Source of the DNA: JBFJVZ01 sp041623895
GTDB taxonomy: Bacteria > Planctomycetota > Planctomycetia > Pirellulales > Pirellulaceae
Reading direction: 5' to 3'
Length of the DNA: 11,297 nucleotides
Assembly: GCA_041623895.1 (NCBI GenBank)
Contig: JBFJVZ010000257.1
Location: 1-11,297, forward strand
This document shows positions 1 to 7,811 of this stretch, piece after piece (within the stretch, counting starts at the first letter, position 1; each line of letters starts with the position of its first letter). The notes beneath the pieces were generated by a model that saw only the letters and a program-made list of their open reading frames with translations, had not been told where the DNA came from and did no database searches. The position numbers and the translations under genes were made by a program.

Positions 1-30
1 ACCGGGTTTTGACTTTTTCATTCGACATTT

Positions 31-89
31 CTTGTTCGATGTTCTGCGGTTTTCATGGCGGCATGAAAGAACATCCAATATCGAACAAG
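31..89. repeat. Imperfect palindromic intergenic repeat
   Basis: Arms CTTGTTCGAT (31-40) and ATCGAACAAG (80-89) are exact reverse complements. Inside them GTTC (41-44) pairs with GAAC (69-72), and TTTCATG (51-57) pairs with CATGAAA (62-68) around the loop GCGG. One unpaired bulge lies on each side (45-50 and 73-79), so the whole element can fold into one long interrupted hairpin. A tandem GACGAAC pair follows at 94-107. The element lies in a non-coding stretch. That it is a dispersed genomic repeat is inferred from its form; the copy number cannot be seen here. Confidence 0.6.
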
Positions 90-234
90 GACTGACGAAC
101 GACGAACTAAGAATTAAATGGGACCCACAAACACCGGGATTTACCAATAGATTCACAGTCTCTCCGCAAACGAACGGGAAGGAACGTTCGCCCGCGGGAG
201 CGAGCGACGACTTTAGCGCATTTTCAGATATCTC

Positions 235-286
235 GTAGGCCAGGACTTGTCCTGGAAATAAGCCGCCAGGACGAGTCCTGGCCTAC
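235..286. repeat. Nested palindrome pair (CCAGGAC-NN-GTCCTGG, two copies)
   Basis: Two 21-base arms (235-255 and 266-286) are reverse complements with a single mismatch, separated by 10 bases. Each arm also contains its own 16-base palindrome, CCAGGAC-TT-GTCCTGG at 240-255 and CCAGGAC-GA-GTCCTGG at 266-281. The element can therefore fold as one long hairpin or as two small ones. It begins 27 bases beyond the stop of the DUF4159 gene on the minus strand, so it could mark the end of that transcript, but no T-tract follows. It resembles dispersed intergenic palindromes of planctomycete genomes, which is an inference from memory of the pattern. Confidence 0.65.
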
Positions 287-312
287 CGATGATCATCAAT
301 GATGAAACTGCC

Positions 313-1158
313 TCAGTGTGTCAGCGCATAGACCAGAATATTGATGGTCATCGCATACGAGTCGATTGAAAAGCGATCAAAGAATTCTTTTGATTCACCT
401 TCGCGTTCCCAACCGTCCGCGATGTCTGTGTTGTGGGTTGCGACTGCCATCAGCCGGCCGCTGGGCTCGTCGAACAAACCCATGAAATGCACTTCGTTGA
501 CTCCCGCCAGTCCACCGCTGGGATAACGGTGTACTTGTGGCGGATCGTAGGGAAGTCCGGTTTGAGTAAAAAAGATCCTGGCCGGGATCTGCGGGCATTC
601 TCTGCGACGATAAACAATCGTCATGATCGGATGGTCATCGGGAATCTGCCGCCATTGCCAACGTGGATTCAGGCGATCGAGGTTGTTCATCAAGTTTTGC
701 CATTCCGCGCGACCCCAAAAATCATCGACCCACAGAAAGCCGCCTGCTGCCAAGTATTCTTGCAGCGCCGTCAATTCTGCCCGCGAGAGGCGTTGCCAAC
801 CAACATCGCTCATGAAGATGAACGGATAATCAAACAGATCATCATCGGTCAATCGCAGCACGATCGGCTCCGCATTCACGCGGATCGACGTCAGTTCCTG
901 GAGCCGCAAAATTAAGTTATTTTCCGCCCGCGGGTAATCGGTCTCCCAGCGCTCCCAGTCGCGGCCCTCGTAACGATACCACGATTCACCAAAACCCCCG
1001 CTGCTGTCGTACTTGATGCGAACGAACGTAAACGCATCCAAGTCGCGCGATCCGGTGGGCGCACGCCTATCCGAATCCGCCAGCAAAGTGCGCATGCCGA
1101 CAGCAGCAGCGATCAGACAGGTGAACAGCAAACAGCAACTGACAAGCGGCTTAAGCAT
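313..1158 (-). CDS. DUF4159 domain protein, exported or membrane-anchored
   Basis: A 281-residue protein. Residues 1-21 form a hydrophobic signal or anchor segment (MLKPLVSCCLLFTCLIAAAV). The rest matches the DUF4159 family pattern: FTFVRIKYDS (43-52) near the start, W-ETDYP-AENNL (71-82), YPFIFMSDVGW (111-121), LSRAEL...YLAAGGFLWVDDFWG (124-149), DDHPIM (174-179), and near the end THNTDIADGWERE (241-253) and NILVYALTH (273-281). The family has a glutamine-amidotransferase-like fold, no established reaction, and is common in planctomycetes, often beside MoxR/DUF58/von Willebrand genes; none of those is visible here. The nearest visible neighbour is a divergently transcribed export-pump cluster. 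A GGGGG run sits a few bases before the ATG, but there is no true Shine-Dalgarno. The family call is confident; the role is unknown. Confidence 0.87.
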   Translation of the reverse strand: MLKPLVSCCLLFTCLIAAAVGMRTLLADSDRRAPTGSRDLDAFTFVRIKYDSSGGFGESWYRYEGRDWERWETDYPRAENNLILRLQELTSIRVNAEPIVLRLTDDDLFDYPFIFMSDVGWQRLSRAELTALQEYLAAGGFLWVDDFWGRAEWQNLMNNLDRLNPRWQWRQIPDDHPIMTIVYRRRECPQIPARIFFTQTGLPYDPPQVHRYPSGGLAGVNEVHFMGLFDEPSGRLMAVATHNTDIADGWEREGESKEFFDRFSIDSYAMTINILVYALTH

Positions 1159-1419
1159 GCCCCCAGTCTATCACAGAGAAGAATGCATATTCAGCAGCCA
1201 ATTGTCCTCATTTGTTCTATCTCCCCGGGCTGATGCAGCAGCTGGTCGGTTCTGAATCGTGTTTCACAGAAAGAGATGAAGCCCAGCTTGAATAGTTGAA
1301 AAGACTAGGCCAACAAGTTGCACTAACGTTCAAATCTTACCCAATCGATGCCGATCCAATATCTCGTACGCGCCGCATGCGCTGTAGTGTTTAAGGGTCC
1401 ATATTGGTTGCGACAGTTC
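1159..1419. other. Divergent intergenic region
   Basis: This 261-base spacer separates the minus-strand DUF4159 gene from the plus-strand TolC-family gene, so it should carry promoters for both. I looked for sigma70-like boxes and found only weak candidates, such as TTGAAA at 1297-1302 without a convincing partner. No strong hairpin or operator-like repeat is seen. An in-frame upstream ATG at 1348 could extend the downstream protein by 24 residues into this region. Confidence 0.4.
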
Positions 1420-3867
1420 ATGACAGCAAAACGTGTGAGATTGCTGTTGTGCCTTTGCCTGTGTTTTGTCGGATGCTCGCGCCGCTGGTTTCGCAGACAA
1501 GCCGATCAAGAGACGGCCGCGGCAATCAGTGAGAAAGGCGGCTACTTGGACGGGGGCAGCATTTACCCCGCTTCGGCTTCCCGGCTTCATGATCCATTTG
1601 CCGCCGACCGTCCTCCCATGCCCCCCGATGACCCGCAGTCCCACCAGTTGATGCGCTGCGTCGATGGCAAACGCGGCTACAAGCGGTGGGGGAAATTCGG
1701 CTACACCCCGACGATCGAGAGCTCACAGTGGGTCGAGACACTGCCGAGAGACGAACGGGGCGAGGTTCAGCTTGATCTTCGCGAAGCTGTTCGCATCGCC
1801 CGCGTCAACTCTCGTGAGTATCAAAGGAACCTCGAAACATTGTACCTCTCTGCGCTCGACGTGACCTTGGAGCGATTCCAATTCGACCATCAGCTTTTTG
1901 CCGGCAACCGTTTGAATCAAGACTTCCGTGGCAGCGAAGTCGGTGCCGGCAGCGAAACGCGGCTTGATTCTTTTGCCGGTTTCAGCAAGCTTTCGGCAAC
2001 GGGCGGGGAGTTAGTTACTGGCTTCGCCAATTCACTGGTCTGGGACTCGTGGGGCAGCGGCAGCGAGTTGTTTCGGTCGACGCTTGACTTCACATTGATC
2101 CAACCGCTGTTAAGATTTGGGGGGCGTGCACGCGTTTTAGAACTATTGACACAAAGCGAACGAGACTTGTTGGCCAACGTTCGGCAAATGGAACAATTTC
2201 GACAAGGTTTCTACGTCAATATCACCACGGGGCGCAATTCCGGCAGCGGCCCAACATTGGGAGGAAACGTGAGCCAGGCCGGGTTGGGCGTCATCGCCGG
2301 CTTCCCCAGCGGCCGAAACGGTGCGCCACCTGCCGGCGGCTACCTTGGTTTGCTGCAAGATCAGCAGGAAATCCGTAACCAGGAATCCACGATCGCCGCG
2401 CTCCGTGACAGCCTTGCTCAGCTGGAAGCCGCCTTTGATGCAAACCGAATTAGTAGCCGACTGCAAGTCGATCAAGCCCGCCAGGCGCTGCTGAATGCGC
2501 AAAGTGGGCTGCTCGTTTCCAAGGCTGCTTATCAAAGCCGACTTGATGACTACAAAATCAGCCTCGGACTTCCGCCAGATATTCCCGTACAGATTCACGA
2601 TCCGTTACTCGAACGATTCGTCCTGATCGATCCCAAACTTACGCAGTTACAAGACGCGTTAAGCACGATTCTGTTGACGATGCGCCGTGGACGCAACGAC
2701 CCCACCAGTGAACTGATCGATACATCACTGCAACAACTCGAGCAGTTAGACCAACGCATCGACGAACAGATTGGCGATGCGGCCGCAAGATTGAAACAGT
2801 TTCGCCAGCGGATTCCCGAGCGAAAAATCCAACTCGAAAAAGTCGCCCAACAAGCTCGCTTGCTCAAGGCGGACGTCGATCCACGGGTGTACGATCATGA
2901 ATCGTTGGAACAGCGATTCCAGTTTCTTCAGCAGCGAGTTCCCGCGATCGAAACTGAGATACAAGACATCCGCAGGGAACGAGCAGAATTGACCCAGGAT
3001 CGCAGCGGCTCCAATCTGCCAAAGGTCCATGAACAACTGATTTCCCTGGCAACCCGCGCATCTGATCTGCTGTTGGAGCTATCACTGATCCAGGCGGAAA
3101 CGAAGTTGCAGGGAATCACGCTGTTGCCGCTTGAAATCGAAGCAACACAAGCGATCGGAATGGCACGCGTTCATCGGCTGGATTGGATGAACGCGCGGGC
3201 CAACGTGGTTGACTCGTGGCGCAAGATCGAGTTCTTCGCCAACGACTTGAAGAGCGACCTGGATATCGTTATCGACGGACAGCTGGGAACCGAGCCGGAC
3301 AAGATTCTTGATTTTGATTCTGATCACAGCCGCGTCCGATTCGGTTTGGAATTCGACTCACCGGCGGCGCGACTGGCCGAGCGCAATCGTTATCGTGCGT
3401 CTCTGATCCGCTATCAGCAGGCGCGTCGTGGCTACATGTTATTCGAAGACCGAGTGAAGCAAAGTCTTCGCAATACGGTTCGCATCATCAAGCTCAGCCA
3501 AATCAACCTGGAGGTGCGGCGAGTGGCAGTTGAGGTAGCGATCGCCCAATACGACATGGCCCGGCTTCGACTGAATCCACCGGTACGGCCCAATCAGCCG
3601 ACGCGAACATCACCCACAGCTGCCCGCGACTTGCTGTCAGCGTTGAACGACTTGCTGGACGCGCAGAACGATCTGCTGAATGTATGGGTAAGTTACGAGG
3701 TTCTAAGAGTGCTGCTTGATTTCGAGATGGGAACGATGCAACTGGATCCAACGGGGGTCTGGATCGATCCCGGGCCTTTGCAGATCGAAGAATTACCTCC
3801 ACTGGAGGGTGGATTCCTGGAGGATTCGCGTCTTCCGGGCTCAGATCTTGACCACATGATTCATTAG
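1420..3867 (+). CDS. TolC-family outer-membrane efflux lipoprotein with long helical insertion
   Basis: An outer-membrane channel component for the adaptor and ABC transporter encoded next. I chose the ATG at 1420 over the in-frame ATG at 1348 because it opens directly into a lipoprotein signal (MTAKRVRLLLCLCLCFVGC; lipid-modified Cys19). Neither start has a clear ribosome-binding site. The protein is 815 residues from this start; TolC proteins usually have 420-500. Residues 20-116 are a polar N-terminal region without recognised domain. The first outer-membrane-efflux repeat spans about 117-395, with helix DLREAVRIARVNSREY, strands around FTLIQPLLRFGGRARV, a Gly/Ser-rich stretch (270-309), and a hairpin ending at SLGLPPDIPV (381-389). 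Residues 396-566 are a Leu/Gln/Glu-rich, probably coiled-coil insertion. The second repeat runs from about 569 to 766, followed by a short acidic tail. Export function is firm; the substrate is unknown. Confidence 0.9.
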   Translation: MTAKRVRLLLCLCLCFVGCSRRWFRRQADQETAAAISEKGGYLDGGSIYPASASRLHDPFAADRPPMPPDDPQSHQLMRCVDGKRGYKRWGKFGYTPTIESSQWVETLPRDERGEVQLDLREAVRIARVNSREYQRNLETLYLSALDVTLERFQFDHQLFAGNRLNQDFRGSEVGAGSETRLDSFAGFSKLSATGGELVTGFANSLVWDSWGSGSELFRSTLDFTLIQPLLRFGGRARVLELLTQSERDLLANVRQMEQFRQGFYVNITTGRNSGSGPTLGGNVSQAGLGVIAGFPSGRNGAPPAGGYLGLLQDQQEIRNQESTIAALRDSLAQLEAAFDANRISSRLQVDQARQALLNAQSGLLVSKAAYQSRLDDYKISLGLPPDIPVQIHDPLLERFVLIDPKLTQLQDALSTILLTMRRGRNDPTSELIDTSLQQLEQLDQRIDEQIGDAAARLKQFRQRIPERKIQLEKVAQQARLLKADVDPRVYDHESLEQRFQFLQQRVPAIETEIQDIRRERAELTQDRSGSNLPKVHEQLISLATRASDLLLELSLIQAETKLQGITLLPLEIEATQAIGMARVHRLDWMNARANVVDSWRKIEFFANDLKSDLDIVIDGQLGTEPDKILDFDSDHSRVRFGLEFDSPAARLAERNRYRASLIRYQQARRGYMLFEDRVKQSLRNTVRIIKLSQINLEVRRVAVEVAIAQYDMARLRLNPPVRPNQPTRTSPTAARDLLSALNDLLDAQNDLLNVWVSYEVLRVLLDFEMGTMQLDPTGVWIDPGPLQIEELPPLEGGFLEDSRLPGSDLDHMIH

Positions 3868-4016
3868 TCACACGGCCATAACAGCTGTCATTAGGTGACT
3901 TTCTAAAGTATCATATGGGAATCCAACTCCCACCTGATTGTCGCGATTACCTCCCACCAAGCGACGATCCACCGGCACACCTTTTGCGCCGGATCTGCGT
4001 TAGGGCTCGCTCGAAA

Positions 4017-5465
4017 ATGAACACCCAACTCTGCAGGACAAAGCGGTCTGGTTTTTCCAAGACCACGATCAAACTTGGCGTGATTTTTCTCGTCCTCGTT
4101 TCCGGCGCCGTGTATTTCACGACCAGTGGTTCAGGCGACAGAACCTCACTGTTCTTTGACGAGACACCCGATCTGAACTACCTGACCACTCGTGCGTTTC
4201 GCGGACCGTTCGAACATGTTGTTCTCGAACGCGGCGAAGTCGAAAGTTCCAGTAATGTCGAAGTTCGCTGTCAGGTGCGGAGCCGCAGCAGCAGTTACGG
4301 TATCAACATTCTGGAAATCGTCCCCGAAGGATCCTGGGTGGAGAAAGGCGACTTCCTGGTGCGGCTGGATGACGCGGCACTTCAAACGCAGTTGATCCAG
4401 CAGCAGATTGTCTTTAGCACCAGCGAAGCAGCCGTAACGGAGGCAACGGCGGCTCTTGAATCAGCGCGTTTGGCACTCAGCGAGTACGCCGAAGGCACCT
4501 ATGTTGAACAACTGGAGCAGCAGCAAAGCGAAGTGTTCGTCGCCGAGGAAAACAAACGCCGGGCCGAAGAGTATGTCCGATACAGCAAACGTCTTGCCGA
4601 ACGAGGTTACATCCCCGATGCGCAGCTTGATGCCGACAAGTTTGCACTTGAGAAATCAAAGAAAGAGCTGGGAGTGGCCGAGACCAAGTTGGCAGTGCTG
4701 AAGAAGTTCACGCGCGAGAAGATGTTGACTCAACTCCGCGCCGACATTCAAACCGCGGAAGCAAGACTCCAGTCACGGCAAAAAACCTGGGAACTTGACC
4801 AGGTTCAACTCCGGGAAATCGAAGAGCAGATCAAATTATGCACGATCACGGCACCAGTCGCCGGTCAGGTTGTCTACGAAAACAATCGTGGTCGAAGCAG
4901 CAGTGCCGTCTTGATCGAAGAAGGCATGCCGGTACGCGAGCGACAAACCATCATCAACTTACCCGATCCCAGTAAGATGCGCGTGGTCGCAAAGGTCCAT
5001 GAATCTCGCATCGGATTCATCAAACCGGGCCAAACCGCAGATCTGAAACTTGATTCGATGCCGGAACTTCCACTGACGGGATGCGTGAGCGACGTCAGCG
5101 AGTATCCGATGCCGCCGATCAGCGTCTATATGGCACATGTGAAAGAGTACGCGGTGGCGATCGATATCAATGACCCGCCCAAGGACTTGCGACCGGGAAT
5201 GACTGCGGAGGTCAACATTCTGATTGAGAAGACTGACGACGCGCTGCAGTTGCCGATCGAAGCCGTGGTTGAGCGAAATGGTCAGTTCTTTTGCGCGATT
5301 CCGACGGACAACGGCAGTATTGAAACCCGCGAAATCAAAGTCGGTGTGGCCAACGAAACCGATGTGGTCATCCTTTCCGGTTTGACGATCAACGACGACG
5401 TCGTGCTGAACATCAGCGACGAGGGAGTTTCCGAACTGCTCACGCTGCCTGATGAAGAAACCTGA
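4017..5465 (+). CDS. HlyD/MacA-type periplasmic adaptor (membrane fusion protein)
   Basis: Links the inner-membrane ABC transporter to the TolC-like channel. The frame is open from an ATG at 3915, but the ATG at 4017 gives the expected short basic N-terminus followed by an inner-membrane anchor (residues 17-36, TIKLGVIFLVLVSGAVYFTT), giving 482 residues. The first half of the lipoyl domain is at about 98-119 (EIVPEGSWVEKGDFLVRLDD). A long helical hairpin spans about 121-271, with its tip near KRLAERGYIP (191-200). The second lipoyl half is ITAPVAGQVVY (277-287). A beta-barrel domain covers about 316-401, containing IKPGQTADLKLD and LRPGMTAEVNI. The membrane-proximal domain follows to the end. 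The gene starts 149 bases after the channel gene and ends 23 bases before the transporter gene, in the same direction, so co-transcription is likely. The family call is firm. Confidence 0.93.
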   Translation: MNTQLCRTKRSGFSKTTIKLGVIFLVLVSGAVYFTTSGSGDRTSLFFDETPDLNYLTTRAFRGPFEHVVLERGEVESSSNVEVRCQVRSRSSSYGINILEIVPEGSWVEKGDFLVRLDDAALQTQLIQQQIVFSTSEAAVTEATAALESARLALSEYAEGTYVEQLEQQQSEVFVAEENKRRAEEYVRYSKRLAERGYIPDAQLDADKFALEKSKKELGVAETKLAVLKKFTREKMLTQLRADIQTAEARLQSRQKTWELDQVQLREIEEQIKLCTITAPVAGQVVYENNRGRSSSAVLIEEGMPVRERQTIINLPDPSKMRVVAKVHESRIGFIKPGQTADLKLDSMPELPLTGCVSDVSEYPMPPISVYMAHVKEYAVAIDINDPPKDLRPGMTAEVNILIEKTDDALQLPIEAVVERNGQFFCAIPTDNGSIETREIKVGVANETDVVILSGLTINDDVVLNISDEGVSELLTLPDEET

Positions 5466-5488
5466 TAACGATTGCGGGTTCAGCACAA

Positions 5489-7576
5489 ATGCTAAAGAAA
5501 GCAGAATTGACTGAGGAAGCGATTGAGCAAACCGTTGCGCTGCGTGTCCGCGGATTGCACAAAGACTATCAACTCGGTTCGGAACCCATCCGCGTGCTGA
5601 AAGGAATCGATTTGGATGTGCCCCATGGTGACTACTTGGCAATCATGGGACCGAGTGGGTCGGGCAAGAGCACACTGCTGAACGTGCTGGGCGGTCTGGA
5701 TACGCCCACCTCCGGCCGCTACATCATTGGGGATCGGGATGTCAACAACTTGACCGATGACGAATTGGCTAAGATTCGCGCGGAAAAGATCGGCTTTGTT
5801 TTTCAAGCCTACAACCTGCTTCCACAATTGGATTTGTTGGAAAACATCGAGGTGCCTCTGGCCTATAACGGAGCCATGACCGGATCGGACCGAGTCCGCG
5901 CGAGCGAGCTTGCCAGGCTCGTCGGACTGGAAGGTCAAACCGGCCACCGACCGGCGGAACTTTCGGGTGGCCAACAACAACGAGCGGGAATTGCTCGCAG
6001 CCTGGTCAACCAACCCCAGTTCATATTGGCGGACGAAGCAACCGGAAACCTGGATTCGCTGACAACCAATGAGATCCTTGACCTATTTGACGATTTGAAC
6101 GATCGAGGCACGACCATCGTGATGGTCACGCACGAAGAGGAAGTCGCACGCCGCGCACGCCGAATCGTGCGGTTGCGTGACGGAATCATCGAGTCCGATC
6201 AGCGGATACGAGAACCTGCGCGAGCTTTTGAAGCCACCGTACCGCGCGCAGGACGGCCGTCTCCCGTGCGTTTGCGACTTCGTGATCTCCGCGTTGGCTT
6301 GAAGTCTCTGTTAATGCATCCGCTACGGTCGATGTTAACCGTCCTCGGCATCTTTATCGGTGTGGCCAGCGTGATTTGGTTGCTTGCCATCAGTGAAGGC
6401 ATCGCTTCGAAAGCGAATGAGCAGATCGAGGAGTTGGGGGCCAAGAACATCATCGTCATGACCTCACGCCCTTCTTCCGATGAATTGGACGGCAAGAAGA
6501 TCTACTACTACGGACTAACAGAAGAAGATTGTTGGCATTTAGAAAGAAATATACCCTCGGTTGACCTGGTGATTCCCTTTTATCGCCGCACAGGACGCGA
6601 ATTTCGCTACGCCGATCGCGTCGTTCTGGGCGAGATCAATGCATGCACACCCCAGTATCACGATCTCTATTCGCTGCAGGTTCGACAGGGACGTTTTCTG
6701 ACCGATAGCGATAATGAAGACATTGCCAACGTCTGCGTGTTGTCTGCGGAAGTTGCCCGCGATCTGTTCAAGCACGAAGACCCGCTTGGCAAGTCGATTC
6801 ATATTCTGGACGACTTCTTTCGAGTCGTCGGTGTGGTCGCACCTCGGGCAGAACTGGAAAGCGTGGAAGATACAAGCCGGCGTCAAGACTTCTCTGACAA
6901 CGTCTACATTCCGCTGAAAACCTACTGGACGCATTTCGGAGAGTCTTATTCGGTCGGCAATAACGGTGGTCGTGCGCTTTCCCAGATCACGCTTCGATTG
7001 AAGGATCAGCACGATGCCGTGGCCACGGGACAAGCGGTTGAACAAGCGCTCAGCCGCACGCATCTGTATACGGACTACACCGTCGGAGTCCCCTTGAAGT
7101 TATTGGAACAAGCCCAAAACACGCGCATGATGTTCATTACCATGATGGGTCTGCTCGCAGGGATCTCACTGTTGGTCGGTGGCATTGGGATCATGAATAT
7201 CATGCTTGCCACGGTCACCGAACGAACCCGCGAAATTGGTATCCGTCGTGCGTTGGGTGCCCGTCGTGGAGACATCACCCGGCAGTTTTTGATCGAAACC
7301 GTGTTGCTTTCCGTCGCCGGCGGGATCACCGGCATCCTGGCCGGGCTGACCTGCGGATCGGCACTCGAGTTCTTTCGCTGGATAATGGACAAAGCGTTGC
7401 CGCAAGTCATGGAATCGCTGCCGGCGACCGTTCAATCGATGGAGCCGATAATTATTCCCTGGTCGATTCCAATCGCCTTTGGGATTTCGGTCGGGGTGGG
7501 CGTGATCTTTGGGCTGTACCCGGCAAGGCGAGCCGCGGCAATGAGCCCCATCGATGCACTCCGTCACGCTGGATAG
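5489..7576 (+). CDS. MacB-type ABC transporter, ATPase fused to permease
   Basis: Inner-membrane engine of the pump, 695 residues, close to the usual MacB length (about 650). The N-terminal ATPase (about 16-240) has Walker A GPSGSGKST (54-62), Q-loop Gln106, signature LSGGQ (158-162), Walker B FILADE (178-183), D-loop GNLDS and switch His215. The usual ADEPT is ADEAT here (Ala184 for Pro), a mild change. After a linker come transmembrane helix 1 (about 281-302), an extracytoplasmic MacB core domain (about 303-545), and the FtsX permease domain with helices near 548-572, 602-622 and 656-678, including the conserved TERTREIGIRRALGA (577-591). MacB proteins drive extrusion of periplasmic substrates through TolC by a mechanotransmission cycle. 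Whether this one moves antibiotics, lipoproteins, peptides or glycolipids cannot be told. It lies 23 bases after the adaptor and has no clear ribosome-binding site. Confidence 0.95.
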   Translation: MLKKAELTEEAIEQTVALRVRGLHKDYQLGSEPIRVLKGIDLDVPHGDYLAIMGPSGSGKSTLLNVLGGLDTPTSGRYIIGDRDVNNLTDDELAKIRAEKIGFVFQAYNLLPQLDLLENIEVPLAYNGAMTGSDRVRASELARLVGLEGQTGHRPAELSGGQQQRAGIARSLVNQPQFILADEATGNLDSLTTNEILDLFDDLNDRGTTIVMVTHEEEVARRARRIVRLRDGIIESDQRIREPARAFEATVPRAGRPSPVRLRLRDLRVGLKSLLMHPLRSMLTVLGIFIGVASVIWLLAISEGIASKANEQIEELGAKNIIVMTSRPSSDELDGKKIYYYGLTEEDCWHLERNIPSVDLVIPFYRRTGREFRYADRVVLGEINACTPQYHDLYSLQVRQGRFLTDSDNEDIANVCVLSAEVARDLFKHEDPLGKSIHILDDFFRVVGVVAPRAELESVEDTSRRQDFSDNVYIPLKTYWTHFGESYSVGNNGGRALSQITLRLKDQHDAVATGQAVEQALSRTHLYTDYTVGVPLKLLEQAQNTRMMFITMMGLLAGISLLVGGIGIMNIMLATVTERTREIGIRRALGARRGDITRQFLIETVLLSVAGGITGILAGLTCGSALEFFRWIMDKALPQVMESLPATVQSMEPIIIPWSIPIAFGISVGVGVIFGLYPARRAAAMSPIDALRHAG

Positions 7577-7811
7577 CGGGGTGGCCGCTTGCCCGCCCGC
7601 ACTGCCAATGGACCCCTCCCCGAAAACTCGCAAGCTCGGCTCCGACCCTCCCGAAGGCCCGAAGCAGGGTAAGATATGTCGCTGCTAAATGCGTTGCCAC
7701 GAAACTCCCCGAACAACCGGAAGAGAAGTAATACCGTCGAATCAAGATTCTTCAGTTGAAACATCCCTGAACGAGTCGTTCTTGAAATCAAGCAACGCTG
7801 AATCCATCATC
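7577..7811. other. Intergenic spacer between pump and sulfatase
   Basis: This 235-base spacer holds a possible weak hairpin just at and after the MacB stop (GCGGG at 7576-7580 with CCCGC at 7592-7596) without a T-tract. It also has ACCCT at 7645-7649 facing AGGGT at 7666-7670 in a purine/pyrimidine-biased stretch that resembles a decayed intergenic repeat. The sulfatase frame is open back to an ATG at 7689, but those extra 41 codons precede the signal peptide and do not look coding. No clear promoter is seen. Confidence 0.35.

Larger units (their letters stand above)
1..312. other. Gene-free stretch with repeats
   Basis: No convincing gene is seen here. A 68-codon frame at 32-238 runs straight through the palindromic repeat, has composition unlike a protein and is not called. 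Besides the two repeat structures, 293-305 is a perfect 13-base palindrome (TCATCA-A-TGATGA) just beyond the DUF4159 stop. Positions 190-212 are G+C-rich with partial self-complementarity (CCCGCGGG). The stretch reads as intergenic repeat-rich DNA. Confidence 0.6.

Noticed and set aside
32..238. 68-codon open frame on the plus strand
   Set aside because: Translates the palindromic repeat itself and has no ribosome-binding site or domain.
1..312. CRISPR array
   Set aside because: The repeats are inverted pairs and one short tandem 7-mer; there is no regular repeat-spacer pattern and no cas gene.
433..915. 160-codon open frame on the plus strand
   Set aside because: Lies entirely antisense to the DUF4159 gene, whose family motifs are clear; the translated product has no signal, domain or sensible composition.
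4959..5642. 227-codon open frame on the minus strand
   Set aside because: Antisense to the adaptor and MacB genes, spanning the junction of two well-supported genes; no recognisable protein.
6023..6046. Inactive ATPase because of ADEAT instead of ADEPT
   Set aside because: The Walker B aspartate and catalytic glutamate (Asp182, Glu183) and all other ATPase motifs are intact; the Pro to Ala change is outside the catalytic residues.
7576..7600. Rho-independent terminator after MacB
   Set aside because: A GCGGG/CCCGC hairpin is possible but overlaps the stop codon and has no T-tract.
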